The position numbers and the translations under genes are program-made. The notes beneath the pieces were generated by a model. The model did no database searches and was not told where the DNA came from. It worked only from the letters and a program-made list of their open reading frames with translations. DNA of 64,000 nucleotides from an uncultured Mycobacteriaceae bacterium (GTDB lineage Bacteria > Actinomycetota > Actinomycetes > Mycobacteriales > Mycobacteriaceae), in the NCBI GenBank assembly GCA_902826815.1, contig CADEGF010000016.1:46243-110242 (forward strand), read 5' to 3'. Below are positions 1 to 9,110 of this stretch, piece after piece. Position 1 is the first letter of the stretch; every line of letters begins with the position of its first letter.

Positions 1-26
1 TTGAAAGTGTGTTCGGAACACATTGA
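1..26 (+). CDS. 3' end of an upstream gene (partial)
   Basis: An open frame enters from the left edge and ends at a TGA at 24-26, with last residues ESVFGTH. The stop overlaps the TTG start of the ABC permease gene (TTGA overlap at 23-26), which is typical of a co-transcribed upstream partner. An ABC ATPase or a substrate-binding protein would be the expected neighbour, but eight codons cannot show this. The identity is inference only. Confidence 0.35.
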
Positions 27-1777
27 GTCAGTTACTGATTGACGAGCCGGACACCCCGACCCGTCAGGAAGCCCCCGAATCTGCTTCGACAACAGCACTG
101 CGCAGACTGCTCCGGCCAGTGGGGTGGGTCAGTGGCGGGGCGTTGGTCGCATTCCTGCTGATCCCGTTGGGGTATCTGCTGTGGAACAGCTTCAGTCAGG
201 GGCTGCTCGCCGGAGACAGCGGGCGCACGCTCGAGAACTACCGCGAAGTGTTCACCTCGGACGGCTTGTGGCCGCTGATCAGGAATTCAGCGGTTTACGG
301 CCTCGGGGTGTGCGTCCTGGCCGTCACGATCGGCGGGTCGCTGGCGTGGGTCGGTGAGCGGACGAATGCTCCGCTGCGCGGCTGGCTGCTGCCGATCGGC
401 CTTATGCCGCTGGCGATCCCGGGCGTGCTGTTCACTTTGAGCGGCATCCTGATGTTCTCCAAGGACACCGGCTTGATCAATCAGTTCGTCGCGACGTTCA
501 CCCCGTTCGACAACGTCCTCAACATCTACTCGATGCCGGGAATGATCCTGATCGAAGGGGCGCAGGCTTCTCCGCTGGCCTACTTGATGATCTCCGGGTA
601 CCTCAAGTCTGTCGACAGCTCCCTGGAAGAGGCTGCCCGTGTCGCCGGCGCCGGAGTGTCCCGCACACTGCGCAGGATCACCGCTCCCCTTGGCGCGCCG
701 ACACTGCTGGGTGTGCTGCTGCTGATCTTCGTGCGGACCATCGAATCGTTCGAGACCCCCGCATTGGTCGGTATCCCGGCCAGAATCCCGGTATTCACCT
801 CACTGATCTATCTGGCTATCCGTGATTCGCCGCCGAACTTTGCGCTGGCGTCCGCCTACAGTGTGTTGCTTGTTGTGCTGACGTCGATCGGCATCTTCTT
901 GTACGCCCGCGTGCTGCGCAGGAGCGGTCAATACGCGACGATCACGGGTAAGGGCGCCGCGAACACGCTGCTCGATCTCGGCGCGTGGCGATGGGTCGTG
1001 ACAGCCGGAGTGCTCGTCTACGCGTTGTTCGTCGTGGTGTTGCCAATCGTGGTGCTGACGTGGACATCCCTGCTGCCGTCGTTCCAAGTGCCAAGTGCCA
1101 AGGCATTTTCCAATATGAATTTAGACAACTACAGCCGTGTCCTCAGCCGGCCGGACTTCCAATCGGCGGTGACCAACACGGCGGTCCTCGCGGTAACCAG
1201 CGCTCTGATAGTCAGCGCGGTCGCGCTGGTCATCGCTTGGGTCAGCCTGCGCTCGCGGATGCGGGCAGCCTGGCTCGTCGACACCATCGCGTCGGTACCG
1301 CTCGTCGTCCCCGGCATCGTCATGGGCATGGCCTTCCTTTCCCTGGCACTCAATGTGCCGGTCGCCCTCTACGGGACGATGCTGATCCTGATCCTGCTGC
1401 ACACCACCCGGTTCCTGCCCTACGGCGTTCGCACCGCGACTGCCGGGCTGGCTCAGGTTGACGCTGAGTTGGAGGAAGCCGGCGCGATGTCCGGTGCCGG
1501 CTGGTTCCACCGAATGCGCAAAATCGTGTTGCCACTTGTGCTGCCGACGTTGTTCGGCGGCTTCCTGTACGCCGCGCTGTTATCGGTGCGTGAGCTCGCC
1601 GGAAGCATCATGGTGTACACGGTCGACACCCGGCTGTTCTCGATCCTCATTTTCGACTACTGGCAGAACGGAGAACTCGGATTGCTGTCCGCCGCCAGTG
1701 TCCTCGTGGTGATCGTGCTGATGGCCTTCGTGTTCTTGATGAAAAGACTTGGCGTTCTCGGCCCGGGAGCACGTTAA
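23..1777 (+). CDS. two-domain ABC importer permease (iron/thiamine/polyamine type)
   Basis: Inner-membrane permease of a binding-protein-dependent ABC importer, 584 residues. It is a fusion of two BPD_transp_1 domains of about 6 membrane segments each. Each half has the EAA loop that contacts the ATPase: EEAARVAGAGVSRTLRRI near residue 200 and EEAGAMSGAGWFHRMRKI near 490. Double-length permeases of this kind are typical of the Fe(III)/thiamine/phosphonate/polyamine importers (FbpB, ThiP). The TTG start at 23 overlaps the stop of a preceding gene, and no ATG lies in frame nearby. The stop is followed directly by the GTG of the ThDP enzyme gene, so the two are co-transcribed. The ATPase and binding protein are probably left of the window. 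The substrate is unknown; the context suggests the compound degraded by the island. Confidence 0.88.
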   Translation: MSQLLIDEPDTPTRQEAPESASTTALRRLLRPVGWVSGGALVAFLLIPLGYLLWNSFSQGLLAGDSGRTLENYREVFTSDGLWPLIRNSAVYGLGVCVLAVTIGGSLAWVGERTNAPLRGWLLPIGLMPLAIPGVLFTLSGILMFSKDTGLINQFVATFTPFDNVLNIYSMPGMILIEGAQASPLAYLMISGYLKSVDSSLEEAARVAGAGVSRTLRRITAPLGAPTLLGVLLLIFVRTIESFETPALVGIPARIPVFTSLIYLAIRDSPPNFALASAYSVLLVVLTSIGIFLYARVLRRSGQYATITGKGAANTLLDLGAWRWVVTAGVLVYALFVVVLPIVVLTWTSLLPSFQVPSAKAFSNMNLDNYSRVLSRPDFQSAVTNTAVLAVTSALIVSAVALVIAWVSLRSRMRAAWLVDTIASVPLVVPGIVMGMAFLSLALNVPVALYGTMLILILLHTTRFLPYGVRTATAGLAQVDAELEEAGAMSGAGWFHRMRKIVLPLVLPTLFGGFLYAALLSVRELAGSIMVYTVDTRLFSILIFDYWQNGELGLLSAASVLVVIVLMAFVFLMKRLGVLGPGAR

Positions 1778-3499
1778 GTGCGCAAACAGTACGGGTCCGA
1801 TCTCGTCGTCGAATTGCTTCAATCCTTCGGTATCAGACACGTAGCTTTCAATCCGGGCGCCTCTTTTCGCGGGCTGCACGAATCGTTGGTGACCGCAGGA
1901 TCGGACGGACCCGAGATCATCGAGGTTCCCCACGAGAAGATCGCCGTAGGGATCGCCCACGGATACGCCAAGACCATCGGTAAGCCGATGGCAGTGGTGA
2001 TCCATGACTTGGTCGGATTGCTACACGCACCGCTGGGCATCTACTACGCGTACGCCGACCGGGCCCCCATCCTGCTCCTTGGGGGTGCGGGGCCGATCGA
2101 CGCAGCGGTCCGGCGACCATGGATCGACTGGGTGCATTCCGCGAACATCCAGAACACCGCGGTGCGTGACTACACGAAATGGGACGACTATCCGGCGTCG
2201 AATGCCGCGTTGGCCGATTCGATGGCGCGGGCACACACGATTGCGATCACGGAGCCGAAGGGGCCTGTTTACGTCGCGGTCGACTCCGAGTTGCAGGAGC
2301 AGGAACTCCCGGAGTGGCCGGCGCTTCCCGAACCCAAGCCGCCAACCAGGTTGGCTGCCGACCCGGCTGCAATCGACCGCATCGCCGACGCGCTCATGGC
2401 GGCCGAGCGGCCCATGTTCGTTGCCGGTTCGGTGGGCCGTGACCCGGCGATGTGGGATGTCATGGTCGATCTGGCCGAGACGGTGGGAGCCGGCGTTGTC
2501 GATACCGAGCTACGACCCAACTTTCCGACCTGCCATCCGCTGAATCAGACGGGAACCGCGTCGCTCGCGGAGGCGGACGTGGTCGTGCTCTTGGACATCA
2601 AGGACGTCGGCCAGCACACGGCCGTTCTCACCAAGCGCGACCGTGGCGGCAGGCCTCGGCTGGCCCAGGGGGCGATGCTGGTCGATATCGGTTTCGCGGA
2701 TATCGGAATCTCGTCGTGGTCGGCCGATTACGGCAGCTGGTATGAGCCCGATGAACGGGTGGCCGCCGACACGTCGATGGCACTGCCGCAATTACTCGAA
2801 GCATGTCGCGGTCGTGGCGCCGACACCGATCGACGAAAGCCATGGCGAACTGTGCTGGCGCACCGCAGTACTGATCAACGCGAGGCGTGGCGGCAAGCCG
2901 CCAAGGTCCCAAATCCCGAGGGTGGCATCACTTCGGCGCAACTCGTGGAGGCGGTCGGCGAGTTCATCGCTCCCTACGATTGGGTGTTGACCGCGGGGAC
3001 CGGTGACGGCTGGGCGCACAAACTCTGGGACTTCGACCGCCCCGACCGCCATCCGGGACGAAGCCTGGGCACCGCCACGCAGATCGGGATCTCGCTAGGA
3101 GTTGCGCTGGCGCACAAGGGTACTGGGAAGTTCGTTGTTGACCTGCAGCCAGATGGGGATCTGCTGTTCGACGCCAGCGCCCTTTGGGTCGCGGCGAAGT
3201 ACGACCTGCCAATGCTGGTCGTCATGGTGAATAACCGCGCATACAACAACGACTGGAATCACCAGCTGACGATGGCCGACCTGAGGTCCACGCCACGCGA
3301 CGACGCCCGAGTGGCCATCACCATCGAGGACCCCGTCGTCGATTTCGCGACGATGGCACGGTCACTCGGTTGCTACGCCGAGGGCCCGATCACGGAGCTC
3401 CACGAGCTTCCGTCCGCATTGAAGCGCGCCGCTGATGTCGTGCTCGACGGGCGTCCGGCACTGGTGGACGTGGTGTGTTGGCCCGAGCGGTCACACTAG
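1778..3499 (+). CDS. ThDP-dependent decarboxylase/lyase (acetolactate synthase superfamily)
   Basis: Thiamine-diphosphate enzyme of 573 residues, the usual length of benzoylformate/pyruvate decarboxylases. The N-terminal Pyr domain carries the conserved cofactor-activating Glu (HEKIAVGIAHGYA, E53). The C-terminal PP domain has the Mg/ThDP motif starting at PDGDLL (about residue 457) and ending at the double Asn about 27 residues later. Pairing with the downstream hydroxyacid dehydrogenase recalls glyoxylate carboligase plus tartronate semialdehyde reductase. However, glyoxylate carboligase lacks the activating Glu (Val in E. coli), so a 2-oxoacid decarboxylase or lyase is more likely. GTG start directly abuts the upstream stop, which indicates translational coupling. 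The substrate is not determinable. Confidence 0.85.
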   Translation: MRKQYGSDLVVELLQSFGIRHVAFNPGASFRGLHESLVTAGSDGPEIIEVPHEKIAVGIAHGYAKTIGKPMAVVIHDLVGLLHAPLGIYYAYADRAPILLLGGAGPIDAAVRRPWIDWVHSANIQNTAVRDYTKWDDYPASNAALADSMARAHTIAITEPKGPVYVAVDSELQEQELPEWPALPEPKPPTRLAADPAAIDRIADALMAAERPMFVAGSVGRDPAMWDVMVDLAETVGAGVVDTELRPNFPTCHPLNQTGTASLAEADVVVLLDIKDVGQHTAVLTKRDRGGRPRLAQGAMLVDIGFADIGISSWSADYGSWYEPDERVAADTSMALPQLLEACRGRGADTDRRKPWRTVLAHRSTDQREAWRQAAKVPNPEGGITSAQLVEAVGEFIAPYDWVLTAGTGDGWAHKLWDFDRPDRHPGRSLGTATQIGISLGVALAHKGTGKFVVDLQPDGDLLFDASALWVAAKYDLPMLVVMVNNRAYNNDWNHQLTMADLRSTPRDDARVAITIEDPVVDFATMARSLGCYAEGPITELHELPSALKRAADVVLDGRPALVDVVCWPERSH

Positions 3500-3529
3500 C
3501 CACGTGCGAATCGAATTGGAGGACCAGCG

Positions 3530-4426
3530 ATGAACATAGAGACGGTCGCGGTGGAGAACCCGATTTCGCCTCCGGACGGTATTGCGGTCGTCGGCCTGGG
3601 CAAGATGGGTCTGCCGATGGCCAGACATCTGCGGGACGCCGGCTTTCGGGTGGTCGGTTTCGACCTTTCGCAAGCCTCCCAGGACAAGGCTGCCGAGTTG
3701 GGGATCGAAGTCGCGGGCTCCCCCGCCGACGCGGCCGCCAAGACAGCGGCAGCGCTGGTGGTCGTCGGATTCGACAACCAAGCAATCGATGTCATCTCGG
3801 GCGCAGACCAATGTCTTCTCGCCGGCGCGTCTGATGGCTACATCATCGCGATGTGCAGCACTGTCGAGATGTCGACGTCCGTGCAGATGGCGGCATCCGC
3901 CGAGAAGGTGGGCGCGATCCTGGTGGATGCGACGTTGTGCCTTGGGGAGCCGGCTGCCGAGGACGCGAGCCTGTTGATCATGTGCGGCGGTCCCCCAGCG
4001 GCACTGAATCGACTGCAGCCGGTATTGGAGACGGTGGGTCAGAAGATCTATCGGCTGGGCGATGTCGGCGCCGGCCAGGTCGGCAAGATGTTGAACAACT
4101 ATCTGCTGTGGACCTCGGTCGTGGCCAACTACGAGGCCCTGCGGCTCGGCGGACGGTTAGGACTCGATCTCGACGCGCTGCGCCGCTCTTTAATGCTCAG
4201 CAGCGGCAACAACTGGGCGTTGGAAACCTGGCTGCGGTCCCGCCCGATGCCGTGGGCGGAGAAGGACATGCGCATCGTCATGCAGCACGCCGACGAAGCC
4301 GGTTTGCCGATGCCGAACGCCGGCTTGGTGCGCGAAGAGATCAAAGAGATCAAACTGGTCAAGAAGACCTGGACCGAGGGCGGCGTGGCGGCGAGCATGG
4401 ACGAGTTCACCAGGGCCCACCTGTGA
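3530..4426 (+). CDS. NAD(P)-dependent beta-hydroxyacid dehydrogenase (HIBADH/GlxR family)
   Basis: Soluble oxidoreductase of 298 residues, the family norm. The N-terminal Rossmann fold shows GLGKMG at residues 22-27. The C-terminal helical domain carries the family motif GxGxxxKxxNN (GAGQVGKMLNNYL) with the probable catalytic Lys near 186. The family interconverts beta-hydroxyacids and semialdehydes (3-hydroxyisobutyrate, tartronate semialdehyde). A GGAGGA ribosome site at 3518-3523 fixes the ATG at 3530. It lies 30 bases after the ThDP gene, so it may reduce or oxidise the aldehyde that enzyme produces (inference). Confidence 0.88.
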   Translation: MNIETVAVENPISPPDGIAVVGLGKMGLPMARHLRDAGFRVVGFDLSQASQDKAAELGIEVAGSPADAAAKTAAALVVVGFDNQAIDVISGADQCLLAGASDGYIIAMCSTVEMSTSVQMAASAEKVGAILVDATLCLGEPAAEDASLLIMCGGPPAALNRLQPVLETVGQKIYRLGDVGAGQVGKMLNNYLLWTSVVANYEALRLGGRLGLDLDALRRSLMLSSGNNWALETWLRSRPMPWAEKDMRIVMQHADEAGLPMPNAGLVREEIKEIKLVKKTWTEGGVAASMDEFTRAHL

Positions 4427-4490
4427 GTCGATCAGCGAAACGTCAGGCGTCCCAGGCGGTGGCGCACTCCCTGTGTCAGGAGGTCTGACA

Positions 4491-5777
4491 ATCTCCCAAG
4501 TGCCACGGACCGGCGCCGAATCGGAGCCGGCGCCATCTTCCGGTGGCGACCTCGCCGATTACCAACATCCGTTGCGCAACCACCGGTTCGTCACCTACTG
4601 GCTGGCCGGGATCATCTCCAATGTCGGCACCTGGCTGCAGGCAGTCACCGCGGCGGTGGTCGTCTACGACCTCACCGGATCCGCGCTGATGGTCGGCGTG
4701 CTGGGCTTCGCGAACTTCCTCCCAGTGTTCGTACTGGCCATCCCCGGCGGGTATCTCGCGGACCGCTACGGACCGCGGGCCGTGATCATCGTCGCCCACG
4801 CCATGGCATTCGTGATCGGCAGTGCGCTGACCACGCTCGCCTTCGTCGGTCGGGCCGGGCCGGGCGTACTGATCGCCACCGCAGCACTGCTGGGCGTCAG
4901 CTATGCGCTCGCCAAACCCGCGCTCAGCTCCATGGTTGCGGCGTTGGTGCCCAAATCGATCCTGCCCAAGGCCACCGCCGTCAACACTCTTCAGTTCATC
5001 CTGGGCCAGATCGGCGGATCGCTGCTGTCTGCGGCGATACTCGTCACCGCGGGCGCGCCATGGGCGTTCGCCGTCAACTGCCTGAGCTTCCTCGGACCGA
5101 TCGTGGCGATGTTCGTCATCGGCCCAATTGGCAAGAGCGCCAAACAACGCCGCGATGATCTCCAAGGCAACGATGGCGGAGCATTCCGGTTGGCCCGGCG
5201 CACCCCACCCATGATCACCGCGCTGGTGACGGTCGCGCTTGCCAACGCCGCCGTCGAAGGGTTGCGAACGCTGTCGCCCGCGTTTGTCACACAGGAATTG
5301 CACCTCGACGTGTCGCACTCAGGTGTGATGATCGCGTCCAGCAGTGTTGGCGGCCTTTTGGGGCTCATCGTGTTCGGGATCGTGTACGCCCGCATCGGGG
5401 GGTTCATGATGCTGCTCTGCGCGTTCGGAACGACGACGGTGGGCGCGCTGATGCTCGCCAGCACCAGCCGATTGCCTGTAGCGGTAGCCGGGGCGGCGTT
5501 GATCGGCATCGGGCTGTCGTTCACCATTCCCGTACTGAACTCGACGCTTCTGCTGATGTCGCCCGACGAGTACCGCGGCCGGGTCATGTCCCTGTTCGCG
5601 ATGGCCCACTTGGGATTTCGGCCCGTGTGGTCGCTGGGCGCAGGCACAGCGGCCAGTCTGCTGGGGCCGCGATGGGCGCTGGGCACCCTCGCCGCCGTCT
5701 GCTGTGTCGCCCTTGCGGGCGTGCTGCGGCTGCGTGCCGTTACAGGGCATCCGCCGATGGACGACGCGGCTACTTGA
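4491..5777 (+). CDS. MFS transporter
   Basis: Twelve-segment major facilitator protein, about 428 residues, related to the EntS/DUF894-type drug or metabolite exporters. The cytoplasmic loop motif between TM2 and TM3 is visible (GGYLADRYGPR). Start choice is odd. A perfect AGGAGGT at 4478-4484 precedes an in-frame ATC at 4491 by 6 bases. The in-frame GTG at 4473 lies before that ribosome site, and the GTG at 4500 is 15 bases after it. I annotate ATC; GTG 4473 and GTG 4500 are the alternatives. Last gene of the rightward island operon; it probably moves the substrate or a product. Confidence 0.85.
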   Translation: MSQVPRTGAESEPAPSSGGDLADYQHPLRNHRFVTYWLAGIISNVGTWLQAVTAAVVVYDLTGSALMVGVLGFANFLPVFVLAIPGGYLADRYGPRAVIIVAHAMAFVIGSALTTLAFVGRAGPGVLIATAALLGVSYALAKPALSSMVAALVPKSILPKATAVNTLQFILGQIGGSLLSAAILVTAGAPWAFAVNCLSFLGPIVAMFVIGPIGKSAKQRRDDLQGNDGGAFRLARRTPPMITALVTVALANAAVEGLRTLSPAFVTQELHLDVSHSGVMIASSSVGGLLGLIVFGIVYARIGGFMMLLCAFGTTTVGALMLASTSRLPVAVAGAALIGIGLSFTIPVLNSTLLLMSPDEYRGRVMSLFAMAHLGFRPVWSLGAGTAASLLGPRWALGTLAAVCCVALAGVLRLRAVTGHPPMDDAAT

Positions 5778-5849
5778 GGTCCTGTCGGACGACATCGCCC
5801 GGGCGCCGTTCGAAACCTTCATCGACGGTTACTTCGTTGTCCCGAGAAT

Positions 5850-5891
5850 GCGGGGAGATCACGACTCTTCACGAAAAGGCGATCTCCCCGC
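5850..5891. terminator. strong stem-loop between convergent genes
   Basis: Perfect 11-bp inverted repeat GCGGGGAGATC (5850-5860) and GATCTCCCCGC (5881-5891) with a 20-base loop. It lies in the 190-base gap between the rightward MFS gene and the leftward aldolase gene. An outer GAATGC/GCATTC pair extends it with a bulge. There is no U-tract, as is common in mycobacteria. A bidirectional terminator fits its position; nothing else is seen in the gap. Confidence 0.6.
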
Positions 5892-5968
5892 AGTTTCGGC
5901 ATTCAGGGCGAGAGTTAGAAGCCGCAGCTACTACGTCGGAGTCGTTGCACCGCAAGCGAACCTCTTCT

Positions 5969-6679
5969 CTACAGAACGCCTGCGACCTGGCCCAGATGGA
6001 TGTAGTGTTCCCAGACCTTGGCAGGCCGGTGCCCGCCACGGCCATAGCTCTCTCCGACGAGCCTGACCTCTTCCGCCGTGAGCGGAAGCAGTTTCCCACC
6101 GGCCTGCGTGGCGGCGAGCAGCGTTTTCGCGTTCTCCTCGAGATCAAGGCAGTCCATGAACAGGACGTCAAATCGCTTGGCCACCAGAACAGTTCCGTGC
6201 GACCGCAGCAGGCAAGCGTCCGAACGGCCCAGTGTCGCAGCCACCGCATCGCCCTGCTCCCGCGTGGTGATGTGAGTGGGGTCGGGATGGACCGGCAATC
6301 CGTCTGGGTGCTTGTAGGCGAAGTGGCGCATCGGTAGCAGCGGGGTGTCGACCATCGTGAACGAGGTCGACAGCGTCGGATGGCCGTGGCACACCATGCC
6401 GACATCGGGCCGTGCGCGATAGACACCCGTGTGGATGTCGGTTTCGGCCGGCGGCGGTACCTCGCCGTGGACGAGCTCGCCGTCGAGATCCACCACCAGC
6501 AGGTCGTCGGCCGCCAGCGCGGCGCGGCTCATATCCCGTGGTTGGATGAGGACGTGGTCGGTGCCGGGAATCCTGGCACTCACGTGTCCGCTGTAATCCA
6601 GGATGCCTGCGAAGACCAGCAGGCGGGTGCAGGTGACCAGGTCCTCGCGAAGCCGGGTGGTGGTGTCGACGGACGTCAT
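5969..6679 (-). CDS. class II aldolase/adducin family protein
   Basis: Zinc-dependent aldolase-fold protein of 236 residues (FucA/AraD family size). The metal-site pattern is complete: E79 in PAETDIH, H98 and H100 in CHGHP, and H161 in RSHG. Family members cleave sugar phosphates or act as decarboxylases or dehydratases on hydroxy-keto acids; which applies here is unknown. An AGAGGA site precedes the ATG. Last gene of the hydrolase, amidohydrolase, monooxygenase, aldolase operon, 27 bases after the monooxygenase. It would act late in the pathway, on a linear C-C product (inference). Confidence 0.85.
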   Translation of the reverse strand: MTSVDTTTRLREDLVTCTRLLVFAGILDYSGHVSARIPGTDHVLIQPRDMSRAALAADDLLVVDLDGELVHGEVPPPAETDIHTGVYRARPDVGMVCHGHPTLSTSFTMVDTPLLPMRHFAYKHPDGLPVHPDPTHITTREQGDAVAATLGRSDACLLRSHGTVLVAKRFDVLFMDCLDLEENAKTLLAATQAGGKLLPLTAEEVRLVGESYGRGGHRPAKVWEHYIHLGQVAGVL

Positions 6680-6706
6680 GCCGATCCTCTCTGTGGCCGC
6701 AACCCT

Positions 6707-7684
6707 TCAGCTTCGAAGTTGGGGCAGCACTTCGGAACCCAGTAGCTTGATCTGCTCGAAGAACCGATCGAATTTGAAGCGGAAGTCGAAGACCAGATGC
6801 TGGGTTCCCAGGTCCTGGAATTTCTTCACCTCGGCAACCGCCTCGTCCGGTGAGCCGACGATCAACTGGCCCTCCAGATCCTCCACCGTCTCGAATGTGC
6901 CCGACGGAGGACGCACCGCGAACTTCGCCTTGTTCGCCCACGCCAACAGACCGGGAACGTTGACGTACTTCAACGCTTCCTCGCGGGTCTCTTCGATGCT
7001 CGTCGGCGGGATCACCGCGATCGTCGGCACCTCCCTACCCTTCTTCTCCGAAAGGTCCCGCATCGTCTCGATCCGCTTGGCCATGGTGTGCAACGAGATC
7101 CGTCCGGGCATCCAGCCGTCGCAGAACTCGACCGCCAACCGAGCCGACCGCGGGGTGGCGCCGCAATACCAAAACGGCACCCGACCCTTGACAGGTTTCG
7201 GCTCGATGGTGATGTCGTTGAAGGTGAAGTTGTCGTCGGTGTAGTCGACGTTGTTCTCCGTGAAGACCCGACGCAGGATCTCCGCGTTGGAGCGCACGAG
7301 TTCGACACGGTCCCTGTCGCCCCACTCGATGGCCTCGAACTCGTGGTCGAAGGTTCCCGCTCCGAAGCCCAGAATCAGTCGCGGACCGACCAATTGGGTG
7401 ATCGTGCCCGCCATCAGCGCTGTGATCAACGGATGCCGGAAGGGGATCAGCGATCCCGTGCCCAGTTCGATGCGGTCGGTTACCGCGCCGATGGCGGTCA
7501 ACGTCGTCAACGCGTCATAGAACGTGCGGTTCGGCTTCTCCATCTCACCGTGCGGTTCGAACACCAGATGGTCGCGCACCCACACCGAGTCGAAGCCGAC
7601 ATCCTCGGCGAGCTTCGAACCTTCGAGCAGCTTGTCCTTGTCCGCGTGTTCACCGAAATGGGGCAGTAGCAATCCGAACTTCAT
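6707..7684 (-). CDS. LLM class flavin-dependent oxidoreductase
   Basis: Luciferase-like TIM-barrel flavin monooxygenase, 325 residues. It begins MKFGLLLPHFGEHAD and has the family blocks DSVWVRDHL and RIELGTGSLIPFRHP. These enzymes use FMNH2 or F420H2 with O2, and mycobacteria often use F420. I start at ATG 7684: GGAGGA lies 11 bases upstream, and the open frame upstream of it is only the reverse of the amidohydrolase 3' end. The start is one base after the amidohydrolase stop, so the two are translationally coupled. Known relatives oxygenate rings next to N or S (RutA, nitrilotriacetate monooxygenase), which supports a ring-opening or dealkylation role. Confidence 0.88.
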   Translation of the reverse strand: MKFGLLLPHFGEHADKDKLLEGSKLAEDVGFDSVWVRDHLVFEPHGEMEKPNRTFYDALTTLTAIGAVTDRIELGTGSLIPFRHPLITALMAGTITQLVGPRLILGFGAGTFDHEFEAIEWGDRDRVELVRSNAEILRRVFTENNVDYTDDNFTFNDITIEPKPVKGRVPFWYCGATPRSARLAVEFCDGWMPGRISLHTMAKRIETMRDLSEKKGREVPTIAVIPPTSIEETREEALKYVNVPGLLAWANKAKFAVRPPSGTFETVEDLEGQLIVGSPDEAVAEVKKFQDLGTQHLVFDFRFKFDRFFEQIKLLGSEVLPQLRS

Positions 7685-7685
7685 A

Positions 7686-9110
7686 TCAGTTGTTTCCTCC
7701 GGAGGCATTGACGGTCGCAAGCCGCTTATCCGATTCGGCGACTGCGGTCGCGAGCCTGCCGTGTCCAGGTTGGCCGACGACGTTTCCGTCGACGAATACT
7801 TCTGTGCCCCTGACGAATGTGCGGTCGATGGACGCACTGATTCGACGTCCGTCATAGGGTGTCCACCCACATCGCGACAGCACGCCGTCGTTGGAGATGG
7901 TCCAGGATGCCGCCATGTCCGCGACGACGAGATCGGCGTCGGCGCCGACCTGGATGGCGCCCTTTATGCCGGCAAGCCCGAAATGCTCTGCCGGGGCGGT
8001 CGCCACCAGTGAGACCACTCGGTCGAGGGTGAGCTTTCCCTGGTTCACCGCATCGAGCAACAGCGGGTAGTAGTACTGGATGCCCGGTGTGCCCGTGTGA
8101 CAGCTCCACATCTGAGTCCAGCCGATCTCTTTCTCCTCGCGGGTGTGCGGCGCGTGGTCCGACGAGCAGACATCGATCGTGCCGTCGACCATGCCCTCCC
8201 AGATCGCCTCGCGCCCCTCGTCGGGCACCCAGTAGGAAAGCGCGTAGGGCCCGAGCCGCTCCACGTCGTCCCACGTCGACAGGAACGGAGCCCAGTGGTT
8301 CACCTCGCAGGTGACATCGATACCGGCCGCCTTCGCGCGGCGTACGGCGTCGATCGACCGACGAGTCTGCATGTGCGCGATGTGAATCGGACAACCCGAT
8401 GCCTCCGCCAATCGCAGGCAGACGTCGATTGCGGTGTCCCAGATGACACCCGATCGCGCGGCGTACGCCGACGCGTAGCCCTGTGGCGTGTTCTCGCCGC
8501 GGGCCAGGTACTCGCCCTCGATGTAATCCATCAGCGCCTGGTCGTGCGGATGGATGATGAATCGCTTACCGGTCTTGGCGATCAGATCCATCATCTTCAG
8601 CAGGTGTCCGTGATCGTGCATACCGGTGCCCGCCGGATGCGGGTACGTACGACCGGTGTCGACGACCATGTAGATCTTGTAGGCCTGCACACCCATGTCG
8701 GCCATCGGTTGGATCTGGTCGTAGTTCGTCGGCGCCGGGTTGTGGTTGTAGTCCACGATCGACGTGCGTCCGTACCTGTCGAACACGTCCGACAGCGTCT
8801 CGACATCGTTGGTCGGCGGGTTGAGGTTCGGCATCCCGAAGATCGTGGTCACTCCACCGACCGCCGCCTGCCGAGATGTCGTCTCGATGTCTTCCTTGTG
8901 CTCGAAACCGGGCTCGCGCGTGTGCACGTGGACATCGACCATGCCCGGGAGCACCAGCCGGCCCGCGACGTCGACGGTGCGGTCCGCCTCGGCCGCAACG
9001 CTGTGGTGCACGAGGCCGACGATCTTCTCGTTGTTGACAAGGACGTCCGCCTCGACGTTGCCCGCGGGCGTCACGACCGTGCCGCCGCTGATCCGCAGAT
9101 CGATGCTCAT
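7686..9110 (-). CDS. amidohydrolase: hydantoinase/allantoinase/dihydroorotase type
   Basis: Binuclear-metal amidohydrolase, 474 residues. It hydrolyses cyclic amides (dihydropyrimidines, hydantoins, allantoin, dihydroorotate). The full metal set is visible: H61 and H63 in DVHVHTREPG, the likely carboxylated Lys K145 in AYKIYMV, His near 187, H243/H246 in CPIHIAH, and D318 in CSSDHAPH. The REPG block favours the allantoinase/dihydroorotase branch. M. tuberculosis pyrC is about 430 residues and sits with pyrB/carA; no such neighbours occur here, so a catabolic role is likely. The ATG at 9110 overlaps the hydrolase stop (ATGA 9107-9110). Confidence 0.87.
   Translation of the reverse strand: MSIDLRISGGTVVTPAGNVEADVLVNNEKIVGLVHHSVAAEADRTVDVAGRLVLPGMVDVHVHTREPGFEHKEDIETTSRQAAVGGVTTIFGMPNLNPPTNDVETLSDVFDRYGRTSIVDYNHNPAPTNYDQIQPMADMGVQAYKIYMVVDTGRTYPHPAGTGMHDHGHLLKMMDLIAKTGKRFIIHPHDQALMDYIEGEYLARGENTPQGYASAYAARSGVIWDTAIDVCLRLAEASGCPIHIAHMQTRRSIDAVRRAKAAGIDVTCEVNHWAPFLSTWDDVERLGPYALSYWVPDEGREAIWEGMVDGTIDVCSSDHAPHTREEKEIGWTQMWSCHTGTPGIQYYYPLLLDAVNQGKLTLDRVVSLVATAPAEHFGLAGIKGAIQVGADADLVVADMAASWTISNDGVLSRCGWTPYDGRRISASIDRTFVRGTEVFVDGNVVGQPGHGRLATAVAESDKRLATVNASGGNN

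Noticed and set aside
1778-3499. annotation of the ThDP enzyme as glyoxylate carboligase
   Set aside because: The activating Glu (HEK) is present, whereas glyoxylate carboligase has lost it. The pairing with a GlxR-like gene alone is not enough.
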